DNA of 64,000 nucleotides from Euptelea pleiosperma (Eukaryota; Streptophyta; Magnoliopsida; Ranunculales; Eupteleaceae). A model generated the notes under the pieces. The model saw nothing but the letters and a program-made list of their open reading frames with translations. It searched no databases and was not told the origin of the DNA. The position numbers and the translations under genes are program-made. The first letter of the stretch is position 1. Every line of letters starts with the position of its first letter. Positions 1 through 11,049 of the stretch are shown one piece after another. Location: contig CM068543.1 of assembly GCA_035048495.1 (NCBI GenBank), positions 33,481,096 to 33,545,095 of the forward strand. Reading direction: 5' to 3'.

Positions 1-59
1 GTCCACAGTGAGCACGGATATAACCTCGCGCAGTGCTGGGGGTTCAATGGTGACTCAAG

Positions 60-340
60 TGGGCTTAGATGTATATGAATAAGATCATCACGAGATTATG
101 ATAGTTGAACGTCCATTGAGTGAGGACATATGCTAAAATGTGTTCCAAATCTTCATATTGACTTCGACTTTATCTTTTGTTGAACTGATTTTCTTGGATT
201 GGTCTTTTTTAGTATTTTTTTTTTTATTTGTTAGTGAAGTCCACTTGATTGTTGACACTTCAGTCACCAGAGAACACCTAACGAATGAGATCGAATACTA
301 AAGAACTAATAGTTTTTGGGATTGACAATAAAGACTTTTC
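60..340. repeat. Degenerate LTR-type repeat, copy 1
   Basis: This stretch matches 1990-2290 in the same orientation. Shared blocks include the GTTGAACxTxCxTTGAGTGAG start, GAAGTCCACTTGATT and the ACTTCAGTC segment, and similarity continues into a GATTGACAA-like end. Such spaced repeats usually mark ends of old LTR elements. No coding sequence is visible. Bases 341-765 after it hold nothing I can identify. Confidence 0.4.
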
Positions 341-765
341 ACTTTCCCCATCTGTCAATGCTAGGACAAAAATAAATATCCAATTATATATATTACAATT
401 TTGCCCAATAAAATACAACTCAACAAAGCTCCCCTTAAGTACAAACCCACCCATAATAATAAAACTTTATTAGAATTACTGGGTATGGGGGCGACACACA
501 GTATCTTGCAATGTACATGAAGATTCCAGAAAAATCTATTGCTAGCAAATAATCTTGAGAAACTTCTCATTAGTACATAAGTCCATAATACCAAAAACGT
601 CTTCTTAGTACATTAGTCCAATAAAACCAAAAGATAGCAATAACAAGATTCTATGGCAGTTAGCTCATCAAAATTCAAAGCAACATGTGTACATCGACAA
701 TATAAATGAATCCAAATATCATCAATTCATTTGTCTAGATATCATCATATATGAAATTCCCTTTT

Positions 766-2290
766 AATTACCAGGTTAAGTCTTAGAGAGGGGTGAATAG
801 GATAATTTTTACTTCCTCTGCAAATTCTTTATGGATTAAAAAATTATCGATCACATAAGGCGGAAAAGGATCAAGCAATTAATATATCAATCATCCACTG
901 AAGCATAGATATGGGAAAAATGAGAAACGATTGTTCAAACATTCACAATCACACGAGACTCAGGTTTATAGTGGTACGGTGACTCCGCACCTACGTCCAC
1001 TGTCTAACACTCACCACGAGTATTATTATATTATTTCAATCATGCATTACAACATTTCCAATCGAAATAAATAATCAATCAACTAAGATTATACTTAGTC
1101 TCAATCTAACAAGAATCGTTTCTCGCTCACCTAGAGAGTCAACCTAGGCTAGTAGTCTATTTAGAAAAATTCTTTCCTCTTGGATCTACAATCCACAACT
1201 CAGTTAGATGAGTCCACACTCATCCACCAATCACAAAATAACAGTGTTCACAAATATCAAATTCTATCAATAAGGTATTGGTTCATAGAAACGCTTATCT
1301 CTCGATGAATACTATCAAATGGAAAATCATTTGGAGAAGAATTTGTCCAAGAGACGCTCTGCCAAGAGTAATCCTCTTCTTGAAAGAAGATTCTTGCAGA
1401 CTAATAATACCAAATAGTCTCTTCCAAACGCTTAGAGACTTCACAATGAATTCTCAGCTTTGCTCTGGTGAAGCTCTAACAAATTCCAGATCTCTGGACT
1501 TAAAGAATGATAATCAAGTAAAGTAAAGTAGAGATCGCTTGATTGGGTTGATTATATTAGAGAGAGATGGCTCTTATTTATAAGCAGGCCTCCCTTTGCT
1601 AGAACCATACCGAATATAGCCGTTTGAAGGGCCAAAATGCACTTCTAATCGCATAAAAGATTTCATCAAACGAGATCCGAAACTGACGGGGTTGACCGCA
1701 TTATTGCCCGGTCGACCGAGCCTTTAGTTAGTCGCCCATTTAGGCTTTAAGCCAAATTTCTCAAACCCAAGAGTTAGGGTTGACCGAACCATTTTGGCCA
1801 ATTGACCAGACCTTCGGTCGCCCACACATATGAGCCGGTCGGCCAGACAGTTTTGTCCATAGCCAAATGTTACTAAATTTCTGAGAATTTCTCTTCTCCT
1901 CACACACATAATCCCTAACCAAAATTTAACCATCTAGGGTACAACAATATCCGCTGGCAACGCGCGATTTTACCCTCAGATTTGCGTAAGTAACTGCAAC
2001 ATGAGTTTCTTCATAGTTGAACATTCGTTGAGTGAGAACGTACTTGAGCTTTTGACTTTGTCTTTAGTTGAGCTTGATCATTTGACTTTGTCTTCAGTTG
2101 TACTTGATAATCTTGACTTTGTCTTCAGTTGATCTTAAACACTTGGATTGTCTTTTCTTCAGCTTTAATCATTCTTTATTTTGTCGAAGTCCACTTGATT
2201 TTTGATGCTTCAGTCTTCAGGGGATTCGAGGTATAACAATACATATATTTACCGAAGAACTAAGTATTCTTGAGATTTGACAACCGAGAC
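766..2290 (-). mobile_element. Degenerate LTR-like segment, minus strand
   Basis: Read on the minus strand, this 1.5-kb segment has the layout of a plant copia LTR. It has a TATA-like CTTATAAATAAG near 1573-1585 followed by a short leader. Its far end near 780 carries the TATCCTATTCACCCCTCTC motif, common at the ends of such LTRs. The right end at about 2282 reads TGTCAAATC on the minus strand. No matching 5-bp duplication was found, so the borders are approximate. It includes the second copy of the 60-340 repeat. Confidence 0.35.
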
Positions 2291-2696
2291 GTTTCAATAT
2301 ACATCTAGAAAGCCGTATGCTTTGGAAGAAGTTTGTAAATTAAGCAAGATTCATTTGTGCATAATAAGAAATGGCGGGTCAATTTTCATAAATTTCATCA
2401 CAAAACATCCTACTAAATATAGTTGATTTCTCCTCTTTTTTTCATTCATTGACAAAGGGAAGAATACCCAAATAAATATGAGATATCTGGACTTCAAAAT
2501 AGAATAGCATGATAACAAAAATCCGTCATCATCAATTAAAAATATATAGCATGATAAACATATCCATAAGTATGATCAATAGTGATGACCATCAAATCCA
2601 CACAAATATCAGAGTAAAAGTGTATCAAAATAGTACAGACCAAAGTATCAAATAAACACTCAATAAAAGAAGGAGAAACAAAGATCCACTAGATCC

Positions 2697-2896
2697 ACAA
2701 AGCGATCATGTTCCACTCCTCGTCCTCATATGCATCATCATCGTCATCACTTTCCTCATCTTCATCGTCTCATCATCTCCTTTGGCTTAACTTCATCTTC
2801 ATCTTTGTCTTTGTTTTTGTCTTCGTCATCGTTTTCATCTTCAGTTGTAGCTGGTGTTGTGGTCTCCTCTAGTGGTGACTCTGGATAGTCAGTGTA
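2697..2896 (-). other. GAT/ATC-rich acidic coding-like stretch
   Basis: The minus strand encodes a run rich in Asp, Glu and Lys, starting from (ATC/TTC)-rich DNA. It lies just before the TGTAATACCCC start of an LTR-like segment, so it could be the last internal part of a gypsy element. It has no recognisable domain and is probably a low-complexity remnant rather than a gene. Confidence 0.2.
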
Positions 2897-4130
2897 ATAC
2901 CCCAGATTTTTTAGTGGGCTTTTCAATTGTGGAACACTCATCGGACTGTTAATAAAGCGAGTGATCCCTCGTATATTCAATCCAACTCATTTGAAGTTTA
3001 TAGGCTATCCCTATTGGGGGGAAATATCTTATCTTATCCCACACAATCTTCGAGGTCAAAATAATTCGTATCTCGAGGTAGATTAATCTGATTAACTGAA
3101 TTTGGAGCTTCGGGACATAGATTCCTCATTACTACGACTGATAGAATAATCTCTCCAAGGGTGGTGATGGTGTACCTATTGACAACACTCCAACGCTCAA
3201 GTCAGTGAATGTTCAGTTCTCACAGGGTTAAACACACAGAGTTTTGAGATAAAGATGATTAAATAATGTAGATTGTGGATCGGGGGACCAAGATCCATTT
3301 TGATGTTCTAGACGTAGTGTACATATTTATAGCTTGTGAATGATCTAACTCATTTCCCACGAGTTCACTTCTCATTGGACAGATCCAATATCAGAAGTAG
3401 GGCTGTCAACGGATACTATCGGATCGAATATAGGCATATCTGAATCTGAAAAAAAATCCAATATCCGAATCCGATTCGATATCTGACGGACATTGTAATC
3501 AATATTCAAATCCGAATCCGATTAATTTATCGGATATCCGATCCGAAAATTGGATATAGATAATATATTATTATATTTACATCATAATAAATATATATAA
3601 AATAATTATAAATATTATATTTATATATAATAAATATTATTATTATTAGAATAAATATTAATTAATATGATAAATATAATATAATCTATTTATTATAAAT
3701 ATAATTACTAAATAATATATCGGATCGGATATTATCGAATCAAATACATCAATATCCGAATCCGTATCCGAAAACTATTCGAATATTAAAATGACATCCA
3801 AATCTGAATCCGATATCCGAAATTTTTGAATAATATCCGATTTTTCGAATACGGATTCGAATCGGATTCGAATTTTCGACTATCCATTGACAGGGCTAAT
3901 CGAAAGAGTCTGTTTGATACAACCTCTTCCTGTTGGATCTGAAATTCCTTCATTCGGTTAGATCTAGAATAGCTTAGGTGGCATCTTACGTGGCAAATAT
4001 TTGAATGAAAAAAGTGACGAGAATTCTAGTAATGATCAGATCTGTTGCCAAGTGGTATTTTGTATAGATGCTAATGTGTAGTCCATCTATTGGTTAGGAT
4101 ACGTAACTGTTTGTGGAGTTTGATGTCATT
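2897..4130 (+). mobile_element. Gypsy-like LTR fragment (TGTAATACCCC start)
   Basis: The TGTAATACCCC start is typical of LTRs of plant chromovirus-type gypsy elements. A TATA-like ATATTTATAG follows near 3328. The segment is split by the hAT-type MITE at 3398-3898. No second LTR copy is seen in the window and the right border is unclear, so it is probably a solo or truncated LTR. Confidence 0.35.
3398..3898. mobile_element. hAT-type MITE with CGGAT/ATCCG subrepeats
   Basis: The ends form an 18-bp terminal inverted repeat: TAGGGCTGTCAACGGATA on the left, and TAGCCCTGTCAATGGATA on the right read in reverse complement. The flanks ATCAGAAG (3390-3397) and ATCGAAAG (3899-3906) match at 6 of 8 positions, as expected for an aged hAT 8-bp target duplication. 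The interior has no ORF. It is made of CGGAT/ATCCG-type short motifs around an AT-rich core at about 3550-3720. Confidence 0.75.
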
Positions 4131-4139
4131 ACTTGTCAG

Positions 4140-4520
4140 GAAGGGTTGAATACCTTTATTGTCAAGTATAATATTGTAGGGGGTTGAATGCCTTGACCGT
4201 CAAGTATAATGTTGAAAGACTTGCCAGGAAGGGTTGAATGCCTTGACCGTCAAGTATAATATTGAAGGACTTGCAGGAATGGTCGAATGCCTTGACTGTC
4301 AAGTATAATGTTGAGGGACTTGTCGTGAAAGGCTGAATGCCTTGACTGTCAAGTATAATGTTGAAGGACTTACCGAGAAGGGTTGAATACATTGACTGTC
4401 AAGTATAATGTTGATAGACTTGTCGGGAAGGGCTGGTCAAGTATAATGTTGAAGGACTTGCAGGGAAGGCTCGAATGCCTTGACCGTCAAGTAAAATGTT
4501 GAATGCCTTGCCGACAAATT
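4140..4520. repeat. 50-bp minisatellite, about 7-8 copies
   Basis: The motif CAAGTATAATGTTGAAGGAC recurs at about 4164, 4201, 4251, 4300, 4350, 4400, 4436 and 4487. The basic period is 50 bp, with one shortened unit. Each unit also carries a GGTTGAATGCCTTGACCGT block. Reading frames across it are artefacts of the repeat. The 4521-6789 stretch after it holds no feature that I can support. Confidence 0.85.
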
Positions 4521-6789
4521 TATTGCTAAACTTTAATGCATTTCGCTACTAACCTGTCCCGAGATGTATTTTCTTGGACGTCTTATATATTAAACACGTG
4601 GTATTTTCTGATGTATCCGACGTGCTGCTGAAAAGTTGATAGTTGTCTTTGGTGCATCTCGTCGGGTCATTTATTCACGCAGGCCTCGAGATGCCAGGTG
4701 TCGATTTTTGACATCCGCACATGCCATGGCAGGGACACGTGTAATCATTTAATAGGCTGAAAATACAGTACCCACAATCCAGATAGGCGAGATCAATCTT
4801 CGATCGTGTGGTTTATAAAGACACCACAAGATCTAATGGCTTTGATTATTTAAAAAATAATCCAATGATTATTGATCTAGCGAGACTAGTTTATAGGTGG
4901 ATTTATTTTAGATAAATCCAACCTCTCGAATGATCCGTAGGATCACTCGAATGTCTTATATCGGTCATAAATCGCGCGATTTATAGACGCCACATGGTTC
5001 GAGGGCTAGAAATCATCTATTGGTTGACCCTTGTTGGAAGGACCGCTAGATGTGGATCCAATTCAATTCTACATGTTGAATCCTAATCACTAACCATTGC
5101 GACAGACCACTCATAGTAATTTTCTTTCTAGGCACAAAAAATGTATGGTTTTAAGATCAACGACGGCTTGTCCAAGTGATCAACTAAAACAACTCATGTA
5201 GCCATTAGATCGAGCACCAACGGATCTTGATGTAGACACTCCATCAAATCATGATCGTGTAGACAAACTTCCCATAGTGAACTCTTGGTCCAACCTTTTT
5301 GTCTTGTAGACCGACACTCTTAACCCATTCCTTCAGCCCATCTATTAAGGCCCAATCTCCTTGGGGCTATCTTAATTGTATACGATCCAGCTCAACCCAG
5401 TGTCCTTGACCCAAATATTTTACCTTCTCGGCCAACTCTTTCTTGGCCCATCCATCTTGGCCACCCATAGCGTAGTTCAGCCCATCTTTTCTCGGGCTAG
5501 ACCAACTTACCTCAGCTAGGCCATTTTTGTTAGCCCAAACAAACCCTTTTAGGTCCATCTTTTTAGGCCCAACACTCTTAATCTACCTTGGTTGCCAGCT
5601 AGCCATGTTAGTAGCTTGTTTGAACACTTGCGATGAGAAAGAATCTTCTCATCATGTGCACTATTCCATACTCCTATTAGTGCATGCAACCCACTCTCCT
5701 CCCATAATTTCTTCCTTCATGCAATGACACCTATTCACCCCTGGCCATTAGTAGAGCAACCATCTATTTTCTTCCTGTTGCTACCTATGTATGACACCTG
5801 CACACCTCCACCATCGCATCTCCATCCTACTTGCATGCGCTTAGGCTCAGCAGGTCACATGTCCTTGTAGAGTGCAATCATCATCTCCATTAACAACTCT
5901 CCCTTATGTAGCAACACCATTTTAGACTCAAATCCAATGGTTAAAACCAACCCAGGTGTTGTGGTCCTTTTGACTACTCTTTTTTTTTTTTTAATGTTAA
6001 TTGTTATATGGCTTGTTGGTTTGATGATGTTTGTTTCTTAACTTTGTAAATTTCATTCCAATATTCACATATTTGGCTATGTGAAGTATGTATTTCTTTA
6101 ATGAATCTTTCTTTCTTGTTTCTTATTAATGTATTCTCTTAATATATATATGTTTTGTAGGTGAAGGTTCTTTGACGACAATTATTGAAAAACAAGATAA
6201 AGTGAATTTATGGAATTACATCATTTTTTGGATTCCCATGCAATCTTTATAGATTCTTTAGTATTTGGGTTGATTAATGGGTGTATATGGTTAATGGATT
6301 AAATGTGTAAAGGGTTTACAGATTTTATGTAATCAATATAATTTTGATCATGTAATCTCTTTAATCATTTGGATGATTGTTTAAATTATATAATGATTAA
6401 TCCTTCACTGTTATATACACTTTAAAGATGTTCTTATTAATTCATGTTATCTTCTTTATACCTTTTGACTATATTTTCTTCATTTCATTAATGGATTCGT
6501 GATTAATTGTCTAAGTTTTTGAAATAGATTTCTTAAGAGGCCAAAGAAGTCACACTTTCCCGGATTCTATATTGTTTTTCTACTTTGGATAATCCCCTAA
6601 GAGGACCTATCCAAAATAGGCTCACTCTCTAGATCATGCTTGTTCCTCCCCCAAGATCAATAATGGTGAATCCTTGTCGTTGTCGAATATGGAAGATGAG
6701 GATTGAAAGAAGAATAGATATCCCATCAATAAATAAAATACTTTGTCAAGTTCCAAGATTAAGCATATATTTTTATTCAAGGTTTTATG

Positions 6790-7185
6790 TTCGTCAGTGC
6801 AATCGATTGTACTCAGAGGTCCAATCGATTTGACTTCCCCTTAGTCATTTTTAAAGGCTCTAGAAGCAGGCCTTGACCTAGGTCTGTCCCATGACAAGGT
6901 TTAATCAATATATTTTATCTTTAAAATACTATTCCTATGGCGACTAAATCACTTACCTTCCTATGTTAGCGGACATGATCTTTAGCCGATAAAATAGAAA
7001 TTACTCAGATGACTTATCCATCAACCGTCTTTTCTTGTAGTCTCCGTCTTTTAGTCTTCACGTAGTCAATGATGTACGCGTACCACGACATTCTCAAAGC
7101 CACACTATCACTCGTAGGAATGGTTACACATATATTTTATGACAAATAGAATATATGCCAAACTAGAATATGAAAATATTCCTTA
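6790..7185 (-). mobile_element. Truncated LTR, relative of the 8327-14495 element, inverted
   Basis: On the minus strand this begins at 7185 with TGTAAGGAATATTTTCATAT, almost the same as the 5' start of the LTR at 8327. It then follows that LTR through the ACGTGAAGACTAAAAGA and GACGGTTGATG blocks. It ends near two AATCGATT palindromes at 6797-6830, so only the first part of the LTR is present. Bases 7186-8326 to its right show nothing identifiable. Confidence 0.65.
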
Positions 7186-8668
7186 CATTAATGTCTAATG
7201 TATAGCCAAAACTCAACTTGAAAACATAAGAAACCTCTAGTTATTACTCAAGAGAGAGCTCAGTAGATTTTTCGATGCTTAGAAGAAATGAGAGAGAGGA
7301 GGAGGGGGCTATTTCTAGATTTTCTAAGGGGTAACTCAAGGGCTAGGATTCTTTGAAAGATATTATGAAACTTTTTGAGGGTTTAGATAGGACTTTTAGA
7401 GTCCAATTGCTTCAAAGGCTAAGATTTAACTTAAAAAAAGTGTGTAATGACAACCCGTGGATTAGATCTAGTTTTGTGACAAAATCAGTGTTCTGGCCTC
7501 TAAGGGGCATCACTAGTGTGTCGCACAACATTGGTGATGCTATAGCTCTGACGTAGAGAGGATTTATGCAAATGATCCTCCTCCAATCAGTTTAAGTTTG
7601 CTTATTGCTCGTAGAAAATGCTTGTCCGCAATCTAGAACCTCTAAAAATGTCATTTTGATCTTTTAAAAAGTTTAAAAACACCTGAAAATGTCTTAAAAA
7701 CTTTAAGAATGTTGATTTTGACTGAAATTCTACAGATGTCAAGCCTGCAACCAAGGGATAAATTAGTTTTGTTGATTTTAACCAAATATAAACATGTGGG
7801 TGCTCATTTGAAAACTCATTTCATAAGAAATTTTTCATATTTGAAGTGAGAAATGTTTTGATGCTCAAAACTTGGGGTCGGGTCTCATCTAGGGTAATTT
7901 TGTTCTTTTCGCTTTACAATTTTTTTCGATTTCATTATTAGATGAAATTAGTGTCATCGAAAGGTCTCCATGAGTATTTCCCGAATTTCATAGCCATCTA
8001 ACAAGAAAAGGCTATTATTTTATATGAAAAACTTGAAATAAGGATCTTTTAAGAAGGTTGATGAGAAAAGTTTTCATTCTTGAAATTCAAAAAACCAATG
8101 TCCCTGTATGTATTTGTTCTAGTGATAGAAATCTTTCAGTTGTCTTTTCACCTGAAATGCACTGTAGCTCCTATTACTTATTGAAGATGATTTACTGGCT
8201 TTCCTCAATGGTGACATTGCTTCTACTCTTGGAGTGATTTTCTTTGATCTCACATGTCTAAATGCTAATCTTGGAAAGAACAAGTTTTTTTTTCTCTGGA
8301 GTTGATCAGTTCACCAAGAATGTAATTGTAAGGAATATTTTCATATTCAATTTGGCAAAGATTTCATTTGCAATAAAAACATTCTTTTAACCGTTCCTAC
8401 GAGCACAAGTGTAGTGTGGAGATGTCGTGATACGTATACTTTGCCAACTACGTGAAGACTAAAAGATAGAGACAGTAACAATCAGACGGTTGATGACATG
8501 AGTCATCTAAGTAACTACCAATTTGTTAGTTAACGATCGTGTACGCTCGATTAGGAAGGTAAGTGACTTAGTGGCCATAGGAATTGGTTAAAATGAACAA
8601 AATATAATGGTTAAACTTAGTCATTGGACTTACTCGAGTCTAAGTCAATAAAATTGACTAATGGGATA

Positions 8669-9010
8669 GTCCAATTGATTGGACATAGCCCAATCGATTG
8701 GAGGAGTCTGTGTAATCGATTGGACGCTACGAGGCAAAAACTTATTTCAGCCCAATCGATTGGAGACTCTGTGAAATCGATTGGAGTCTTCGGGACAAAA
8801 ACTTATTTGAGTCAAATCGATTGGAGACTTTGTGAAATCGATTGGAGCCTTCGGGACATAAACTTATTTGAGTCAAATCGATTGGAGACCTTTGTGTAAT
8901 CGATTGGAGCCTTCGGAACATAAATATTACTGAGCCCAATCGATTGGACACTTATCCCTAATCGATTGGACATAGCCCAATCGATTGGACCCAGTGTACA
9001 TCGATTGGAC
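8669..9010. repeat. Array of AATCGATT palindromes in U3
   Basis: About 13 irregularly spaced copies of a CCAATCGATTGG-type palindrome, several in the longer context AATCGATTGGAGxCTT. They sit in the U3 part of the LTR, 80-420 bp upstream of the TATA box. Repeated palindromes in U3 often act as transcription-factor sites, but the factor here is unknown. Confidence 0.85.
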
Positions 9011-9093
9011 CATGCACAGAATTGGTCCTTATCAAATCCGAAATTCTTGGTTCCATTATCCCACGTTTTGCACGACTCAGGGTATTGAAATTC

Positions 9094-9101
9094 TATAAAT
9101 A
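9094..9101 (+). promoter_or_regulatory. TATA box of 5' LTR
   Basis: TATAAATA sits in the context TTCTATAAATACAAACC, about 770 bp into the LTR. The same site recurs at 13643-13650 in the 3' LTR. The expected transcription start is about 30 bp downstream. Confidence 0.65.
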
Positions 9102-9937
9102 CAAACCTTCTATGCCTTCTCTAAATATACACAGAGTGACTCAATCTAAGAGAAAAAGAAGAAAATATTTTATTTACTAGAGTGTCCATTCGAAGAGCAA
9201 GAAACTTGTTTCTCATTCACATCTTGTGAGCTTGTTCTCTTCTTGATCAAAGCCAAGTACTTGATCATTTTCTCAGCTTAGGTCTTCCACTTCTATATTC
9301 GACTTAGTAGCCTGAGTGTACTAGTGTGACTCAACACCATTTAGGCAATCTAGGATTCAGGGTGTGCTGAATCCTTCACCTTCTGCAAAGGCGGGAGTGT
9401 TGAAAATTAAGATCGGAGGAGCCAATCGAAGGTAGGTTTGGGGTGTACCAAACTGAATAAGCAGAAAAGGCTTCTTGGCTGGAAGGGCACGTGTGAATTC
9501 GTAGCGTTGATTCAGAGGATGTGGACGCATCGACAGTAGGCCTTGGCTAAGGTTGGAAGCTGTATTTGCAACGGTGCTGTGTAGGTAACCTTTGTTTGAT
9601 TTAATTTTTCAGTTAGTGATACTTTCCGTCTGGACGTGGTCCCGTGGTTTTTCCTTGGCTAAGGTTTTCAAGAAAAAATCTCTTGTCTTGTGTGATTGGT
9701 TGTTTGTATTCTACAATCTATTCTGATTAGATCAAAGGACGAAAAGAAAATATACCACCGATGTATATTAGATTTGAGTAGGTTGTGATAATCTTTTATC
9801 AAACAACTAAGACATGCGATTTTATTCTCTTACCATAGACCAGTATAACTGTGTAGATATAAATAATTTTAAGTACCTAATCAACCCCCCCTTCTAGGTA
9901 TATTGAGTTAAAGAAAATGAACCGGCGAAATTTCAAT

Positions 9938-9949
9938 TGGTATCGGAGC
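9938..9949 (+). other. Primer binding site (initiator Met tRNA)
   Basis: TGGTATCGGAGC begins two bases after the 5' LTR. It differs by one base from the standard plant copia primer site TGGTATCAGAGC. It fixes the element's orientation as plus. Confidence 0.85.
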
Positions 9950-10023
9950 AGATTATTCTATAAAATGTTTAATCATCTGAATTTAGATTCTTGTAAAACC
10001 AGTTCATTCCTTTTACTATAAAG

Positions 10024-10725
10024 ATGCCGAAAGAAATGTTCATTGTGGATAGTCGTAGTGACTCAGACAGTGAAGATCTAGATGATCTTTATACTGCTTA
10101 TCAAGAGCTATATAAAGAAAGTCATAGACTGACCAAAGCAAATAAAAAATTGACTAATAGAGTTGAATTTCTTGACTCTGAAAATTCTGCTTGTAAATTA
10201 GACAATAATGAATTATCTGTGCTAGTTGGTCAGCTTAGAAAAGAGAAAAAATCTCTTCAAGAAATAAACAAGTTCTTTGAATGTGAGTTCCAAACTTGTA
10301 TAGATGCTAAAATGTCTTTTGAAAGTGAGCATAAAAAATATAAAACTATTTTTAGACAGCATTAAGAAGAGAAAGCTAGCCTCCAAGACAAAGTTAAATT
10401 TCTTGAAACTGAGTATCAGGAATGTCTGGAGAAGAAGAAGGCACTTAAACTTGATCTAGTTCAACTGAAAAAGGGTTTGCCTTATATTTCTCAAAGCACT
10501 GAGAAATTAAATGAGATTCTAAATGTGGGACAAAGATGTGGAGACAAGTGGAGACTTGGATATGTTGATAATGCTGATAGCCCATCGTCTTCAGGAACTA
10601 AATTTGTAAAAGCCAAAGTTCCTTTCACACTACAAGTTGATCAACCTAGACCCAGACTAATTATACATATTCATGTTTGTAATTACTGTAGGGGTAGAGG
10701 TCACCTGAGCAACAATTGCTTTTAA
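10024..10725 (+). pseudogene. Truncated gag with zinc knuckle, one in-frame stop
   Basis: One reading frame of 233 codons begins at ATG 10024 and is interrupted by a single TAA at 10363-10365. It then continues in frame to a CCHC zinc knuckle (CNYCRGRGHLSNNC, about residues 218-231). The N-terminal half is highly charged and has heptad-like Leu/Lys/Glu spacing, so it is probably coiled coil. The usual N-terminal copia gag region (UBN2-like) is missing. The same frame runs past the TAA at 10723 for about 48 more codons, and a WVRKEGP segment follows near 10977, similar to the gag/protease linker of SIRE elements. Gag proteins form the particle that packages element RNA. This copy is broken, but a stop-free relative could be made and packaged. 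Confidence 0.75.
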
Positions 10726-11049
10726 AAGAGGAGAGATGCCATAGTTCCTCCCCAGAGAAAATCATATGGAAACCAAGGAGATCTACTCCATAAAATGACA
10801 ACCTTCCATCAAAAGTCGGATGCCTTGAGAAGAGAGATTGCAAATCTTATGAAACTGAAGGGTACCTAAACTCAAAGGGCTCAGAAGAAGAGACAAATAA
10901 AAAGAGAATGTCAATCCTCCATCACCGCCTAAACAAATGACGAAGAAAAAGAACCACCTAAAATGTATAAGACCATATGGGTGAGAAAGGAAGGACCGAT
11001 AAATCTAGATTCAATTTGGAATAAATTCTTTATGAAGTCTAGTGGCACT

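Larger units (their letters stand above)
8327..9935 (+). repeat. 5' LTR of the gag-only element
   Basis: A 1609-bp LTR starting TGTAAGGAATATT and ending AAATTTCA. It holds about 13 copies of the palindrome-based core ATCGATTGGA between 8670 and 9010, upstream of the TATA box. It is the counterpart of the LTR at 12858-14495. The two differ by scattered substitutions and small indels, so the insertion is not recent. Confidence 0.88.

Noticed and set aside
1278..1526. 82-codon plus-strand ORF near 1.3-1.5 kb
   Set aside because: It lies in the LTR-like segment, opposite its transcription direction, and has no recognisable motif.
2762..2980. Small acidic protein gene on the minus strand
   Set aside because: Low-complexity (GAT/GAA) sequence that runs into the start of an LTR-like segment, with no domain or splice structure.
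8624..8951. Open frames on both strands across the palindrome array
   Set aside because: The frames follow the AATCGATTGGA repeats in LTR U3, and the same frames recur in the other LTR. They carry no protein signal.
8669..9010. CRISPR-like array
   Set aside because: The repeats are only 10-14 bp, spacing is irregular, the array is duplicated in both LTRs, and the context is a plant retrotransposon.
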